Counted from the first letter of the stretch, positions 35,117 to 44,583 are shown. The stretch: DNA of 64,000 bases from Venenivibrio stagnispumantis (GCF_900182795.1 NZ_FXTX01000007.1:1-64000), one strand, 5' to 3'. Notes: generated by a model not told the origin, from the sequence alone. Translations and numbers: made by a program.

Positions 35117-35337
35117 AGGATAAAATAAAAAGCATTTTTAAAGATTTTAAATCTGGACATTTTAGATTTCATGGAGAAATAGGTAATTTTTTAGAACTAT
35201 TTGAAGATTTAATAGTTTTTTTACTTACATTATTATTATTTTATCTTAATTTAATAGCTATTTATGATTTGTTTACAGATTTAGTGAGCGGGAGTACTAA
35301 ATTTACAGAGTTAGTCCCAAAACAGATAATAGTATAG
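35113..35337 (+). pseudogene. PsiE-like membrane protein, N-terminal part, disrupted
   Basis: 74 codons: a basic N-terminus (MKDKIKSIFKDFKSGH), then a strongly hydrophobic stretch LIVFLLTLLLFYLNLIAIYD, ending at TAG. Downstream, in other frames, GAFIIISLNIAINVVLTIKE and VSILLSERY (about 35370-35460) resemble the second half of a PsiE-type protein. The break lies between about 35333 and 35370. It starts by a 4-base overlap with the FlhB-like gene. A short functional membrane peptide cannot be excluded. Confidence 0.5.
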
Positions 35338-35734
35338 AAACTCCTATATATTCCGGTAAATGAAAAGTAGGAGCTTTTATAATAATTTCCCTTAATATTG
35401 CTATCAATGTAGTTTTAACTATTAAGGAAGTATCTATTCTTCTTTCAGAAAGATATACAATCATAAGCCTGAATAACTCTGTTAATATAAAAATATATAA
35501 AAATTTAGGGACGGTTCAGTGGTGCCGTTGGGAGTTTCCCTGAAAAGTTCTTCAAAAAGAAGGACAAAATCTAAGGGGAGTTCCCGAAAGTCTGCAGTTG
35601 TCAATGATTGAGTATGTTTTTTGGCAACTGTTGACACCACTTATGTATTATCTTCCTAAATTTTGGTTTAGTAAGGATGTTTTAAGGAAGGATATAGCTA
35701 TAAGAAGAAGATTGAGAAAATTAAAAGAAAAAGG
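35338..35734 (+). other. Gene-poor stretch: decayed PsiE-like tail and possible element remnant
   Basis: 35338-35500 holds out-of-frame coding relics of the preceding gene. From 35517 to 35642 the base composition becomes more GC-rich, and the block is bounded by AGTGGTGCC (35518-35526) and the inverted GACACCACT (35633-35641), so it may be a mobile-element remnant. 35544-35738 contains an open frame (44 codons from ATG 35604, MIEYVFWQLLTPLMYYLPKF onward) with a basic C-terminus that I do not recognise; its stop overlaps the convergent response-regulator stop. Confidence 0.3.
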
Positions 35735-36427
35735 TTAATCTTCATCACAACTCCATCTATATCCTATCCCTCTAACTGTTTTTATGAATTTACCATAATC
35801 TTTTAAGCTATCTCTTAAATGTTTTATATGGACATCTATTGTTCTATCATACACATCTTTTTCTTCATTCCAAACATTATTTAAGATATAATCCCTTGAT
35901 AAAACTCTACCATTTGCAGTAATTAATGCTATCAATAATTTTAATTGTGTTGTGGTTATATTTAATTTTTCATTTTTTAATCTTACTTCAAATTTTTCTG
36001 GAATTATTTCCAAATCTTTAAATTTTATAGTAGGGGATTGGAGTAAAGTAGAATATTTATATCTTCTTAAAACTGTTTTTATTCTTGCTATTACTTCCCT
36101 TATAGAAAAAGGTTTTGTTATATAATCATCTGCTCCAAGTTCTAATCCTACTATTTTATCTATTTCTGTTCCTTTTGCAGTAATCATAATTATCGGTATT
36201 TTTTCTGTATTTTTGTTTGATTTTACAATTTTACAAAACTCTAAACCATCTATATCCGGAAGCATAACATCAAGTAAAATTATATCCGGCTTTATATTCT
36301 TTAGTTCTTCAAGTGCCTGCCTACTGCTTAAAAAAGGCTTTACTTCATATCCTTCTTTTCTTAGATTATAAGTTAATAAATCATTTATATCCCTATCATC
36401 CTCAACAACAAAAACTAAATTTGCCAT
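35735..36427 (-). CDS. OmpR/PhoB-family response regulator
   Basis: 230 residues. The receiver domain (1-120) has acidic pocket D9-D10 (VVEDD), phospho-acceptor D53 (IILLDVMLPD), T82-A83 and K104-P105 (DYITKPF). The winged-helix DNA-binding domain (about 130-228) ends with the wing motif TVRGIGYRW. It resembles PhoB-type regulators of phosphate response. No histidine kinase is adjacent. The gene lies 2 bases after a PsiE-like gene, and in E. coli psiE is a PhoB target, which makes a phosphate link plausible. Confidence 0.92.
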   Translation of the reverse strand: MANLVFVVEDDRDINDLLTYNLRKEGYEVKPFLSSRQALEELKNIKPDIILLDVMLPDIDGLEFCKIVKSNKNTEKIPIIMITAKGTEIDKIVGLELGADDYITKPFSIREVIARIKTVLRRYKYSTLLQSPTIKFKDLEIIPEKFEVRLKNEKLNITTTQLKLLIALITANGRVLSRDYILNNVWNEEKDVYDRTIDVHIKHLRDSLKDYGKFIKTVRGIGYRWSCDED

Positions 36428-36429
36428 TT

Positions 36430-36852
36430 TTATCTCCTTTCTATATTAATTGGTGAAAATTTTACAGATAAAATTCTTATTAAAGTCAAAATTAACAATA
36501 CTATGGATAGATATAAACTATCTTCAAATTTCAATGAATGCTGATATAAACCTATTATTATCTCCCTCATTATAAATATAATCGTAATTTCGGTAATTGT
36601 AGTTATTTTTATTCGTTTATATTGGAAATATTCATTTATGCTTTTTATTATTTCAAGTAAGATAAATATAGAAAATGAAGAATTTATCAGTATATTAAAC
36701 ATATCTTTTGAATTTGGAAAAGATATATATAAATCTTTAAAAAGGTTAAATATAGCAAGTAATAATCCAATAGATAAAAATATTTCCAGTAGTAAGAAGG
36801 TTATATTTACAGCAGTATTTAGTATATTCAATTTTAAAACTAATTCTCTCAT
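36430..36852 (-). CDS. PsiE-like membrane protein
   Basis: 140 residues with four membrane segments. FILLEIIKSINEYFQYKRI (about 64-82), followed by ITEITIIFIMREIIIGL, matches the PsiE signature in which an acidic-aromatic amphipathic segment precedes a helix ending R-K/E-I-I. ATG 36852 is preferred over TTG 36858. It is probably cotranscribed with the PhoB-like regulator. PsiE function is unknown beyond phosphate-starvation induction in enterobacteria. Confidence 0.65.
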   Translation of the reverse strand: MRELVLKLNILNTAVNITFLLLEIFLSIGLLLAIFNLFKDLYISFPNSKDMFNILINSSFSIFILLEIIKSINEYFQYKRIKITTITEITIIFIMREIIIGLYQHSLKFEDSLYLSIVLLILTLIRILSVKFSPINIERR

Positions 36853-36921
36853 ACTCAATATTATATTAATATTTTGTTTAGGGAATATTAAGAATTGGTT
36901 AAAATTTTTTAATATTTTAAA

Positions 36922-37013
36922 CCGGGCACCCCCTCCGGCATAGGAAGTTTGGCTTATCCTTGCTTCCTTCCGGACCTGGGGAGGTTCACCAACTCCTATC
37001 CAGAGGGACCCGG
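36922..37013 (-). ncRNA. ffs: Signal recognition particle RNA (4.5S type)
   Basis: The minus strand forms one long hairpin closed by CCGGG/CCCGG and contains the universal Ffh-binding element CAGGTCCGGAAGGAAGCA. At about 92 nt it is the short bacterial form. It lies 20 bases downstream of tRNA-Ser on the same strand. It guides membrane-protein ribosomes with Ffh. Confidence 0.95.
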
Positions 37014-37033
37014 ATTAGAATCTAATACACAAG

Positions 37034-37123
37034 CGGATAGGGCGGGATTCGAACCCGCGGTACCGGAATTACCGGTACACAGCATTTCCAGTGCTGCTCC
37101 TTCGGCCACTCGGACACCTATCC
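37034..37123 (-). tRNA. tRNA-Ser (anticodon GGA)
   Basis: 90 nt class II tRNA. Acceptor GGATAGG/CCTATCC, anticodon loop TGGAAAT, a long variable arm TACCGGTAATTCCGGTA, and T arm GCGGGTTCGAATCCCGC. CCA is not encoded. TATAAT (complement of 37153-37158) about 30 bases upstream is a probable -10 shared with the SRP RNA. Confidence 0.97.
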
Positions 37124-37194
37124 GATTGACTTTTCATTTTTAAGGAAATAATATTATATCATATAAACAATAAAAAAAATTTCAAGAGGAGTGT

Positions 37195-37419
37195 ATGAAA
37201 ATAATAAAAATAAAAGTAAAACTAAATGCCTCAAAAAATGAGATAAAAAAAATAGAAGAAGATAATTTTGAAATAAGAATAACAACATCACCGGAAAAAG
37301 GAAAAGCAAATCAAAAAGTTATAGAACTTTTAGCTGAGTTTTTAGATATACCAAAATCTAATTTAGAAATTATATCCGGCTTAACATCAAAAGAAAAAAA
37401 GATTTTAATTAAAGATTAA
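37195..37419 (+). CDS. DUF167/YggU-family protein
   Basis: 74 residues. The order IKVKLNASKNEI (6-17), FEIRITTSPEKGKANQKVIE (25-44) and IISGLTSKEKKILIKD (59-74) is the DUF167 signature; the family fold is known but not the function. RBS AGAGGAG precedes ATG. It lies in front of the clpB-like gene, but 90 bases separate them. Confidence 0.9.
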   Translation: MKIIKIKVKLNASKNEIKKIEEDNFEIRITTSPEKGKANQKVIELLAEFLDIPKSNLEIISGLTSKEKKILIKD

Positions 37420-37510
37420 AAATCTATTGCAATTTAAAAAATTTAACTTAAATTTATTTATAATACTATACTAAAATTTTTTATAATTAAAATACTAAAG
37501 GAGAGGAAAG

Positions 37511-40495
37511 ATGTTTAGCGAAAATCTGTTGGAAAAGAAAGCCAAAGATGTTTTAGAAAAGGCACAAGAAATAGCAAAGCAAAAAAATGAACCATTGGTT
37601 GATACAGACCATTTATTACTTGCTCTTATATCTACTTCCCAATCACCACTTTTAAAGCTATTAGAAAAAAGGGATATAGATACTCAGAAATTAAAGGAAG
37701 GTATTTATGAATATCTTGAAAATATTTATTCTCAAATTAATAAAACTTTGGAAGATTATATAAATAACTTAAAAAAAGTTATCCCGCAACTTTCTGAGAT
37801 AAGGGCAGATTATTTAAATCTTACAAAAGAGCTTGAAAGGGTAATTAAAGAAAAAAGAAGATTAAAAGAAAGATTGAGCTATGAGGAAAGCTCATTTTTT
37901 GGATTTTCTTCTACAATAAGAAGAGAGTATGAAAGATTAGATATTTATGAAAAAAATATAATATCTAAGATAGAAGAAATAAAATCTTCTTTGACCCAAT
38001 TGGCAGATAGAAGAACTATAGAAAGATATTTATCAGGAGATATAAGTTTATCAGCATTTATAAATGAGATAATAAAATCACATCCTTTAATAAAACAGAT
38101 AGGAGAGCTTGGATTTTCAGAAGATAGATTTATTTATAAAATATTAAGCAATGTTGTAGATTTTAAACCGGATAAAATATATTCTGATAAAATTGTTAAA
38201 GTTTTAGAACAGGCAGAAAAACTTGCAGTAGAAGGCGGGGAACCACAAGTTAAATTAACTCATATTGCTACTGCATTAATAGAAGCAGAAGATACAATAG
38301 CAGGAAAAATATTAAAAGAAATATTAGATTTAGAAAAAAAAGGAGGAAAAGAAGCAATGAATGGAAAAAACATTCAAAAAGAAATGGCAGAAGAAGAAAA
38401 ATCTGCATTAGAGAAATTTACTACTGATTTAACAAAGTTGGCAAAAGAAGGAAAACTTGACCCTGTTATCGGTAGGGAAAGGGAACTCCAGCAAGTTATA
38501 GAAATATTACTGAGAAGAACAAAAAACAACCCTGTTTTAATTGGAGAAGCCGGTGTAGGTAAAACAGCAATTGTTGAAGGACTTGCTCAAAAAATAGTAA
38601 ATAAAGAAGTTCCGGAAGATTTATATGATAAAAGAATTTTATCTCTTGATATGGGAGCATTGGTTGCAGGTAGTAAATATAGAGGAGAATTTGAAGAAAG
38701 ATTAAAAAATCTTATTGATGAAGTTAAAAAGGAAGGAAATATAATACTGTTTATAGACGAAATACATACTATTGTAGGTGCAGGTAAAGCAGAAGGAGCT
38801 TCTGATGCAGGTAATTTATTAAAACCTGCTCTTGCCAGAGGAGAGCTTAGAGTAATAGGAGCAACAACCCTTGATGAATATAGAAAATATATAGAAAAAG
38901 ACCCGGCATTAGAAAGAAGATTTCAGCCTGTATATGTAGAAGAACCGGATGTAGAAACTACCATAGAGATATTAAGAGCATTAAAACCAAGACTTGAAAA
39001 ACACCATAATGTAAAAATAGATGAAAAAGCTATAGTAGCAGCAGCAAAATTAACCCATAGATATATTCCTTCAAGAAAATTACCGGATAAAGCAATTGAT
39101 GCCTTAGACCAAGCCTGTGCAAGAAAAAAATTAAAACTTGTATATGCTCCACCGGAAGTTATAGAGCTTGAAAGAAGAATAAAAATGATAGATGAACAGA
39201 TAGTTCAGGCTTCCTTAGAAAGAGATTATGAAAAAGAAGCAAAATTAAAGATAGAAAAAGCTAAACTTGAAAAAGAACTTAATGCATTAAAATCTAAATC
39301 TTCCGATGTTAAATCAAAGTTGGAAGAAATTGAGAAAAAAATTCAAGAAATTGATAAAAAGATATTAGAGTATTCTCAAAGAGGAGATTATGAAAAAGAA
39401 GCAGAAGCAAAGATAGAAAAAGCCAAACTTGAAAAAGAACTTAAAGAATTACAACAGAAAATGTCAGAAGAAACTGTTGTTACAGAAGATGATGTAGCAG
39501 AAGTAGTATCTGAATGGACAGGAATACCAATTTCAAAAATGAAAGAAGAAGAGATGGAAAGACTTTTACATCTTGAAGAAGAGATGCATAAAAGATTAAT
39601 AGACCAGGAACATGCAGTAAAACTTGTTGCAGAAGCAATTAGAAGAGCAAGAGCCGGTCTTTCTGATCCAAGAAAACCTCTTGCTTCATTTATGTTCCTT
39701 GGACCAACTGGGGTAGGTAAAACAGAGCTTGCAAAAACTCTTGCAGAGCTTCTTTTTGATGATGAAGATGCACTTATCAGACTTGATATGTCAGAATTTA
39801 AAGAAGAACACTCTGTTGCTAAATTGATAGGAGCACCTCCTGGATATGTTGGATATGAAGAAGGTGGAAAACTTACAGAAGCAGTAAGAAGAAGACCTTA
39901 TTCTGTAATATTACTTGATGAGATAGAAAAAGCTCATCCAAGAGTCTTTGATTTATTCTTACAAGTATTGGATGATGGAAGATTGACAGATTCACAAGGA
40001 AGAACAGTGAATTTTAGAAATACTATTATAATTATGACATCAAATATAGGAAGCCAATATTTAACACTTATTCCGTTTGATGCTCCGGAAGATGTTATAG
40101 AAAAAGAGTTTAATATAGCAAAAGAGAAAGTTTTAGAAGAAATAAAACATTATTTTAGACCGGAATTTTTAAATAGAATAGATGAGATAATAGTATTTAA
40201 GCCATTATTCAAAAAAGATATATTTGCTATTGTTGATATAATGGTATCTAATCTTAACAAAAGATTATTAGATAAAAATATCAGAATAGAATTGACAGAA
40301 AAAGCAAAAGAATTTATTACAAAAGTAGGATATGACCCTCTCTATGGTGCAAGACCATTAAGAAGAGCTATACAAAAATATTTAGAAACTCCTTTATCTG
40401 AAAAGATACTAAGAAAAGAAATCAGAGAAGGAGATACTGTTATAGTAGATTATGATGAAGCATCTAACCAGTTGACATTTACTCCACAAAGATAG
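37511..40495 (+). CDS. clpB: ClpB-like AAA+ disaggregase with enlarged N-domain
   Basis: 994 residues against about 860 for ClpB. Clp_N repeat 1 is at about 5-68 and repeat 2 at about 227-285. Between them is an unusual coiled-coil insertion of about 150 residues. NBD1 has GEAGVGKT Walker A and FIDEIHT Walker B. A middle coiled coil (about 550-650) holds an internal duplication, and NBD2 has GPTGVGKT and LLDEIEKAH. No ClpP-docking (I/L/V)GF loop follows the second TSNIGS, favouring ClpB over ClpC. It would rescue aggregated proteins with DnaK/DnaJ. A terminator follows. Confidence 0.82.
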   Translation: MFSENLLEKKAKDVLEKAQEIAKQKNEPLVDTDHLLLALISTSQSPLLKLLEKRDIDTQKLKEGIYEYLENIYSQINKTLEDYINNLKKVIPQLSEIRADYLNLTKELERVIKEKRRLKERLSYEESSFFGFSSTIRREYERLDIYEKNIISKIEEIKSSLTQLADRRTIERYLSGDISLSAFINEIIKSHPLIKQIGELGFSEDRFIYKILSNVVDFKPDKIYSDKIVKVLEQAEKLAVEGGEPQVKLTHIATALIEAEDTIAGKILKEILDLEKKGGKEAMNGKNIQKEMAEEEKSALEKFTTDLTKLAKEGKLDPVIGRERELQQVIEILLRRTKNNPVLIGEAGVGKTAIVEGLAQKIVNKEVPEDLYDKRILSLDMGALVAGSKYRGEFEERLKNLIDEVKKEGNIILFIDEIHTIVGAGKAEGASDAGNLLKPALARGELRVIGATTLDEYRKYIEKDPALERRFQPVYVEEPDVETTIEILRALKPRLEKHHNVKIDEKAIVAAAKLTHRYIPSRKLPDKAIDALDQACARKKLKLVYAPPEVIELERRIKMIDEQIVQASLERDYEKEAKLKIEKAKLEKELNALKSKSSDVKSKLEEIEKKIQEIDKKILEYSQRGDYEKEAEAKIEKAKLEKELKELQQKMSEETVVTEDDVAEVVSEWTGIPISKMKEEEMERLLHLEEEMHKRLIDQEHAVKLVAEAIRRARAGLSDPRKPLASFMFLGPTGVGKTELAKTLAELLFDDEDALIRLDMSEFKEEHSVAKLIGAPPGYVGYEEGGKLTEAVRRRPYSVILLDEIEKAHPRVFDLFLQVLDDGRLTDSQGRTVNFRNTIIIMTSNIGSQYLTLIPFDAPEDVIEKEFNIAKEKVLEEIKHYFRPEFLNRIDEIIVFKPLFKKDIFAIVDIMVSNLNKRLLDKNIRIELTEKAKEFITKVGYDPLYGARPLRRAIQKYLETPLSEKILRKEIREGDTVIVDYDEASNQLTFTPQR

Positions 40496-40505
40496 ATATT
40501 TAAAT

Positions 40506-40534
40506 AGAAGCGGTTTTTAACACCGCTTCTTTAT
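40506..40534 (+). terminator. Terminator after clpB
   Basis: AGAAGCGGT (40506-40514) and ACCGCTTCT (40522-40530) form a perfect 9-bp stem with a 7-base loop, followed by TTATT. The U-run is short, so partial read-through into the next gene is possible. Confidence 0.75.
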
Positions 40535-40553
40535 TAAAAAGGAGGGAAGTACC

Positions 40554-40940
40554 ATGAAAAGAGTATATTTCAAACCATCTTATCAAGCAGTATCAGTTAT
40601 AGATGCATTGACAAATGCAGAAATTGCTAAACTTAAAACAGTATCAGAAGCTGTGATATATGCTATTAAAAATGATTATCAAATTCCCGCACAAGCTTTT
40701 AATGGTGAGTTTATAAAAACTGAAAATGGAGATTTTGTTTATGAAACAGAAAAAGGCTTTGAATTGGCAGATGGAACTTTACTGTTAGATGTAAAAAGAT
40801 GCCATAACTGTGGCTATATAGCAGTAAGCAAAGAAATCATAGATGAAGAACAAGAACCAAGGGAATGTTATGTTTGTATAAAATGTGGATGGATTGAAGA
40901 GTGCACACCTGAAATTCCGGAAATAGGAGAAGGGGATTAA
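40554..40940 (+). CDS. Hypothetical zinc-ribbon protein
   Basis: 128 residues. Two CxxC pairs, C83-H-N-C86 and C105/C108-I-K-C111, plus C117 suggest one zinc ribbon in the C-terminal half. The N-terminal half (ALTNAEIAKLKTVSEAVIYA) is helical. I do not recognise the family. RBS AAGGAGGG is strong, 8 bases from ATG. It lies between two terminators and so may be its own small transcript or clpB read-through. Confidence 0.65.
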   Translation: MKRVYFKPSYQAVSVIDALTNAEIAKLKTVSEAVIYAIKNDYQIPAQAFNGEFIKTENGDFVYETEKGFELADGTLLLDVKRCHNCGYIAVSKEIIDEEQEPRECYVCIKCGWIEECTPEIPEIGEGD

Positions 40941-41000
40941 TAAAACTGTTTTTTAATTTTACAGAGTAAAATATATCATTATTAATAGAATTGGAAGAAT

Positions 41001-41027
41001 TGCCTCCTTATAGGAGGCAGTTTTTTT
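41001..41027 (+). terminator. Terminator after the zinc-ribbon gene
   Basis: TGCCTCC (41001-41007), a short loop, GGAGGCA (41013-41019), then seven T. It is oriented for the plus strand and faces the convergent tatA. Confidence 0.85.
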
Positions 41028-41043
41028 ATAGAAAAAATTTAAT

Positions 41044-41277
41044 TTATGTTTCAGTTTTAACCTTTTCTTTTTCTTCTTTCTTTATTACTTCTGCTTCTAT
41101 TTCTTTAGCTTGGACTATTTTTTCTTCTTTCTTTTCTTCTTCACCGCTAAAAGCAGATTTAAAACTTCTAATACCTTCTCCAAGACCTCTTCCTATTTCA
41201 GGAAGTTTCTTGGCTCCAAATAATAATAAAATTATAGCAAATACAAGTAGTAATTCCGGTATTCCTATAGAGCCCAT
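41044..41277 (-). CDS. tatA: Sec-independent translocase component TatA
   Basis: 77 residues: one N-terminal membrane helix ([18 protein letters not shown], 4-21), the hinge [14 protein letters not shown] (20-33), an amphipathic helix ending SFKSAF, then a Lys/Glu-rich tail. It forms the Tat pore with TatC (not here). The Rieske protein encoded at 25.6 kb carries a twin-arginine signal and is a likely client. RBS GGAG precedes ATG. Confidence 0.93.
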   Translation of the reverse strand: MGSIGIPELLLVFAIILLLFGAKKLPEIGRGLGEGIRSFKSAFSGEEEKKEEKIVQAKEIEAEVIKKEEKEKVKTET

Positions 41278-41486
41278 TTTTTTCTCCTTATTTTTAATTT
41301 GCCTTCTTTATTATTTTAAACCATTTTTTTACAAAAGCAAATAATCTTTAAAAGAGATAAAGGTTATTATATAAACCTGAATTATACTACTAAAATTTTT
41401 AAATTGCAAAAAAATTTTTCTTAAAAAATTTTAAAAATTGAGATATAATTTTTATCCTCTTTATAAGAAAGGGAGAGTGATGCTTA

Positions 41487-42785
41487 ATGGATATCTGGAA
41501 TAAATTAATATCTTCAATAAAAAACAAAATAGATGCTGATTTCTCACTTGCTTTGAGAGATATAAAAGAAGTTGAATTTAAAGATGGTGTTTTATATTTA
41601 TATACACCTATAAAGATATCAAAATCAATAATAGAAAATCAGCTTAAAGATTTAATGGAAGAAACTGCTGAAAAATTACTTGGAAAAAAAGTAAAAATCC
41701 ATGTATCTACAACAAAAATAAAACAACAATCAGAAAAGAAGGAAGATAGCCACTATCAATTTTCCAATCTTAATCCTAAGTATACATTTTCAAATTTGGT
41801 AATTGGAGAATGTAATAAATTAGCATATTCTGCCTGTATAACTGTTGCAGAAAATCCGGGAAAGATATACAATCCATTATTTATATATGGAGATGTAGGA
41901 CTTGGGAAAACCCATTTATTACACGCTACAGCATATTATTTGTTATCTAAAAATCCTTCTGCAAAAATAATTTATACCACAGCAGATACATTTACTTCCG
42001 AACTTATATCTTATATTCAAAAAGGCTCAATTCTTGAATTTAGAAAAAAATATAAAGATTTAACATTATTACTTATTGATGATGTGCAGTTTTTAGCCGG
42101 TAAAGAAAAAACTCAGATAGAGTTTTATCATATTTTTAATGCATTACATCTAATAGGAAGTCAGGTAATCTTATCATCTGATACACCACCTTTAAAAATA
42201 ACCGGTATAGAAAAAAGATTAATAAGCAGATTTGCAAGTGGTTTGGTAGTTGAAGTAAAAAAACCGGATTTAGACACAAAAATATCCATAATAAAGAAAA
42301 AAGCGGAAAGTATGAACATAAATCTATCAAAAGATGTGATGCTATTTATTGCAAAAACAATTGACACAAGTATAAGAGAGATAGAAGGTTCGTTATTAAG
42401 ACTTAAAGCCTATAGTGAAATCCTAAAAAAAGATATAAATTTAGAACTGGCAAGAGAAGTTTTAAGAGATATTTTAGAGCTAAAACAGGTAGAAGAGCTA
42501 TCCATAGAAAAAATTCAAAAAGAAGTGGCGTCTTATCTTGGAATTAATATATCGGAAATAGTTGGAAATTCTAAAAAGAAAAAAGTTGTTATGGCAAGAC
42601 AGATAGCTATGTATCTTTCGAGAGAATTAACAGATAGCTCTTTAACCCAAATCCAAAAAGCTTTTAAGAAAAAAGACCATACAACAATCTTAAGTGCAAT
42701 AGAAAAAGTTAAAGAAACAATGGAAAAAGACAGAAAATTTAAGCTAATGGTAGAATTTTTGAAGGAAAAGATATTATCCCTTTAA
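41487..42785 (+). CDS. dnaA: Chromosomal replication initiator DnaA
   Basis: 432 residues. N-terminal domain I (about 1-75), then NPKYTFSNLVIGECNKLAY, Walker A GDVGLGKTH (135-143), Walker B LLLIDDVQFL and sensor motifs LISRFASGLVVEV. The C-terminal DNA-binding domain has ARQIAMYLSREL and the DnaA signature DHTTILSAIEKV (D-H-T-T). It is intact. TATAAT at 41444-41449 precedes it. Neither dnaN nor obvious DnaA boxes are adjacent, so this need not be the origin. The gene overlaps the convergent hypothetical gene by 12 bases. Confidence 0.95.
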   Translation: MDIWNKLISSIKNKIDADFSLALRDIKEVEFKDGVLYLYTPIKISKSIIENQLKDLMEETAEKLLGKKVKIHVSTTKIKQQSEKKEDSHYQFSNLNPKYTFSNLVIGECNKLAYSACITVAENPGKIYNPLFIYGDVGLGKTHLLHATAYYLLSKNPSAKIIYTTADTFTSELISYIQKGSILEFRKKYKDLTLLLIDDVQFLAGKEKTQIEFYHIFNALHLIGSQVILSSDTPPLKITGIEKRLISRFASGLVVEVKKPDLDTKISIIKKKAESMNINLSKDVMLFIAKTIDTSIREIEGSLLRLKAYSEILKKDINLELAREVLRDILELKQVEELSIEKIQKEVASYLGINISEIVGNSKKKKVVMARQIAMYLSRELTDSSLTQIQKAFKKKDHTTILSAIEKVKETMEKDRKFKLMVEFLKEKILSL

Positions 42786-43583
42786 ATAATCATTTAAAAT
42801 ATCAAATATATCTTTATCTACTTCTATATCTTCTTTATAAAGGATATATATAGATTTACCATTAAATGTAAAATTTATTGATTTATTATATTTTTCATTT
42901 TTGTTTATATCATGACATTCATAAATACCTATTTTTTTACAAATTTTGTTCTCAAAATCTAAAAAAACAACGCCATCTGCTTTTGTTATATCATATATTC
43001 CGGCAATTAATTCATCAATAGAAATATCTTCATTTTTATATGCCCGTAAAATTTTTATTAAATCATTTATATTTTCAAATTTATCTATGAAATTTTTTTG
43101 TTTTATATTTTCATTATACAATTTTTCCATAATTTCTTTATTTTCTTCTATAAAATCATTTATCTCTTTTTGAGTTAATCTAAATTTTAATAAAACTATA
43201 TAAAATGTAGCAGCTAAAGCTATTAATGTATATTCGGAAAAATTAGATATATAAAAGCCATAAGTAATGAGTATAATAGATAAAAGAACTGAAAATACCA
43301 GATGATATTTATTTTTTATATGAGAAAACCAAAAAGGAGCAAAATATAATGATAAATAAGGATGTTGTATAGAATATAAGAAAAAGATTAAAAATCCAAA
43401 ATCATAAACATAATTAAAAAATCCTAAATATTTTTCTTTGTGGAAAGAGTAAATTAAAATATAACCTATAATATAAACAATTAATCCGACAATTAAGCTA
43501 TTTTTATATTCAAAATATCCAATTTTCATAAAGCTTAATATATTAATGGCAAAAATTATTCTAATTAATAAATCAAAAATCAT
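42774..43583 (-). CDS. Membrane protein with possible GAF-like C-domain, unknown
   Basis: 269 residues: about six hydrophobic segments (1-135), a coiled-coil linker (about 136-175), then a domain with SIDELIAGIYDITKADGVVF and LDFENKICKKIGIYECHD (about 185-225). That pattern, a helix leading into a strand with ADGVVF, resembles GAF domains. It has no kinase, GGDEF or other output domain. It probably forms an operon with the degenerate peptidase-like gene and ilvE, lying 10 bases from the former. The family was not recognised with confidence. Confidence 0.5.
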   Translation of the reverse strand: MIFDLLIRIIFAINILSFMKIGYFEYKNSLIVGLIVYIIGYILIYSFHKEKYLGFFNYVYDFGFLIFFLYSIQHPYLSLYFAPFWFSHIKNKYHLVFSVLLSIILITYGFYISNFSEYTLIALAATFYIVLLKFRLTQKEINDFIEENKEIMEKLYNENIKQKNFIDKFENINDLIKILRAYKNEDISIDELIAGIYDITKADGVVFLDFENKICKKIGIYECHDINKNEKYNKSINFTFNGKSIYILYKEDIEVDKDIFDILNDYLKG

Positions 43584-43593
43584 TGCTTGACTC

Positions 43594-44583
43594 CTATAAT
43601 TTATATATAATAGAGTAAATCAAAAAAGCCATTTTTAATATATAACTATCTGGAATAAATAAATCATTAATATAATTTACTTTATTTTGTGATTTGAACC
43701 AAATAAATGGTATGGTAGAGATAACATCATCTATATAACTAAAATCTTTTAAAATATTTTTTGTTGGGGAAATTTTTATCGCATTTAATATATTATCTAT
43801 CTTTTTAATCATTTCTCCATTAAGAAAATATTCTTTATTTTTAATAATAAATTCTTCATTTCCAAATCCTACATCTTCAAGGTTTATAATAGTAACTATA
43901 TTTTGTTTATCTATACTTTTTAAATGCTCTCTTAATCCGGCATAATTATATTTGGATAAATCTGTAAATAAAAACCTTAATTTTTTCCCATAAGGTTTTT
44001 TTACCTGTAAACTCCTTCTTAATATTTCTTTGAAGATTTTATAAGATTGATTAAAAGAAAGTTTATCTTTATCTATTGGAACTAAGATTATAATAAGATA
44101 AGGACTATATCCTATATCAAAAAATATATTTTTGCCTTTTATTAATTTTTCTTTTGATTTAATCTTTAAATTAGCTTCATTTTCTTCTTTTATATCTTTA
44201 TTTGTATAAAATATAGGAAAATCAGGAGAGTATAATATTTCGTTTGGTTTTTGCCGAATAATTATAGCTTTTGGTTCTAAGAGGAAAAGATATTTTAATT
44301 TATACAGATTTTTAATCTCTTTTATATAAATTATTGAATTTATTAAACTTTCTTTTTGTTTGTAAATATAAGATAGATTTAATTTGTTTAAAGAGACTAA
44401 ATTTGTTGCTATATTTTCTGTAAAATTTCCAAAAGATATAGGTTCTAATTTGTACTTACCAGTATTTGTTTTTAATTTTGCTTTTATCGGTAAATTTATT
44501 GAGATAGAAAAATCTTCTTCTTTTATTTCTATATTTTCAAAACTCTTTTTTATATCTTGCTTGATAAAATCATAAATTTTCAA
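43594..44583 (-). CDS. Degenerate M28-peptidase-like protein, unknown
   Basis: 329 residues. The order LIIILVPIDKDK (about 163-174), SYKIFKEILRRSL, LRFLFTDLSKYNYAGLREHL (about 203-222) and VTIINLEDVGFG (about 230-241) follows the M28 aminopeptidase core. There the family has HxD, a long helix, (D/A)EE-x-GL-x-GS and INLDM-x-G. The metal ligands (H, the EE pair) are replaced, so catalysis is unlikely. There is no signal peptide. It starts one base after the ilvE stop. Homology is inferred from motif order only. Confidence 0.45.
   Translation of the reverse strand: MKIYDFIKQDIKKSFENIEIKEEDFSISINLPIKAKLKTNTGKYKLEPISFGNFTENIATNLVSLNKLNLSYIYKQKESLINSIIYIKEIKNLYKLKYLFLLEPKAIIIRQKPNEILYSPDFPIFYTNKDIKEENEANLKIKSKEKLIKGKNIFFDIGYSPYLIIILVPIDKDKLSFNQSYKIFKEILRRSLQVKKPYGKKLRFLFTDLSKYNYAGLREHLKSIDKQNIVTIINLEDVGFGNEEFIIKNKEYFLNGEMIKKIDNILNAIKISPTKNILKDFSYIDDVISTIPFIWFKSQNKVNYINDLFIPDSYILKMAFLIYSIIYKL

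Noticed and set aside
36949-37143. Open frame of 64 codons on the plus strand
   Set aside because: It lies entirely over the SRP RNA and tRNA-Ser genes on the opposite strand.
37420-37510. Heat-shock operator (CIRCE) before clpB
   Set aside because: No TTAGCACTC-N9-GAGTGCTAA-like dyad is present; only a TATAAT at 37459-37464 without a good -35.
41281-41486. Possible origin of replication upstream of dnaA
   Set aside because: I see no cluster of TTATCCACA-like DnaA boxes and no dnaN nearby; the AT-richness equals other gaps.
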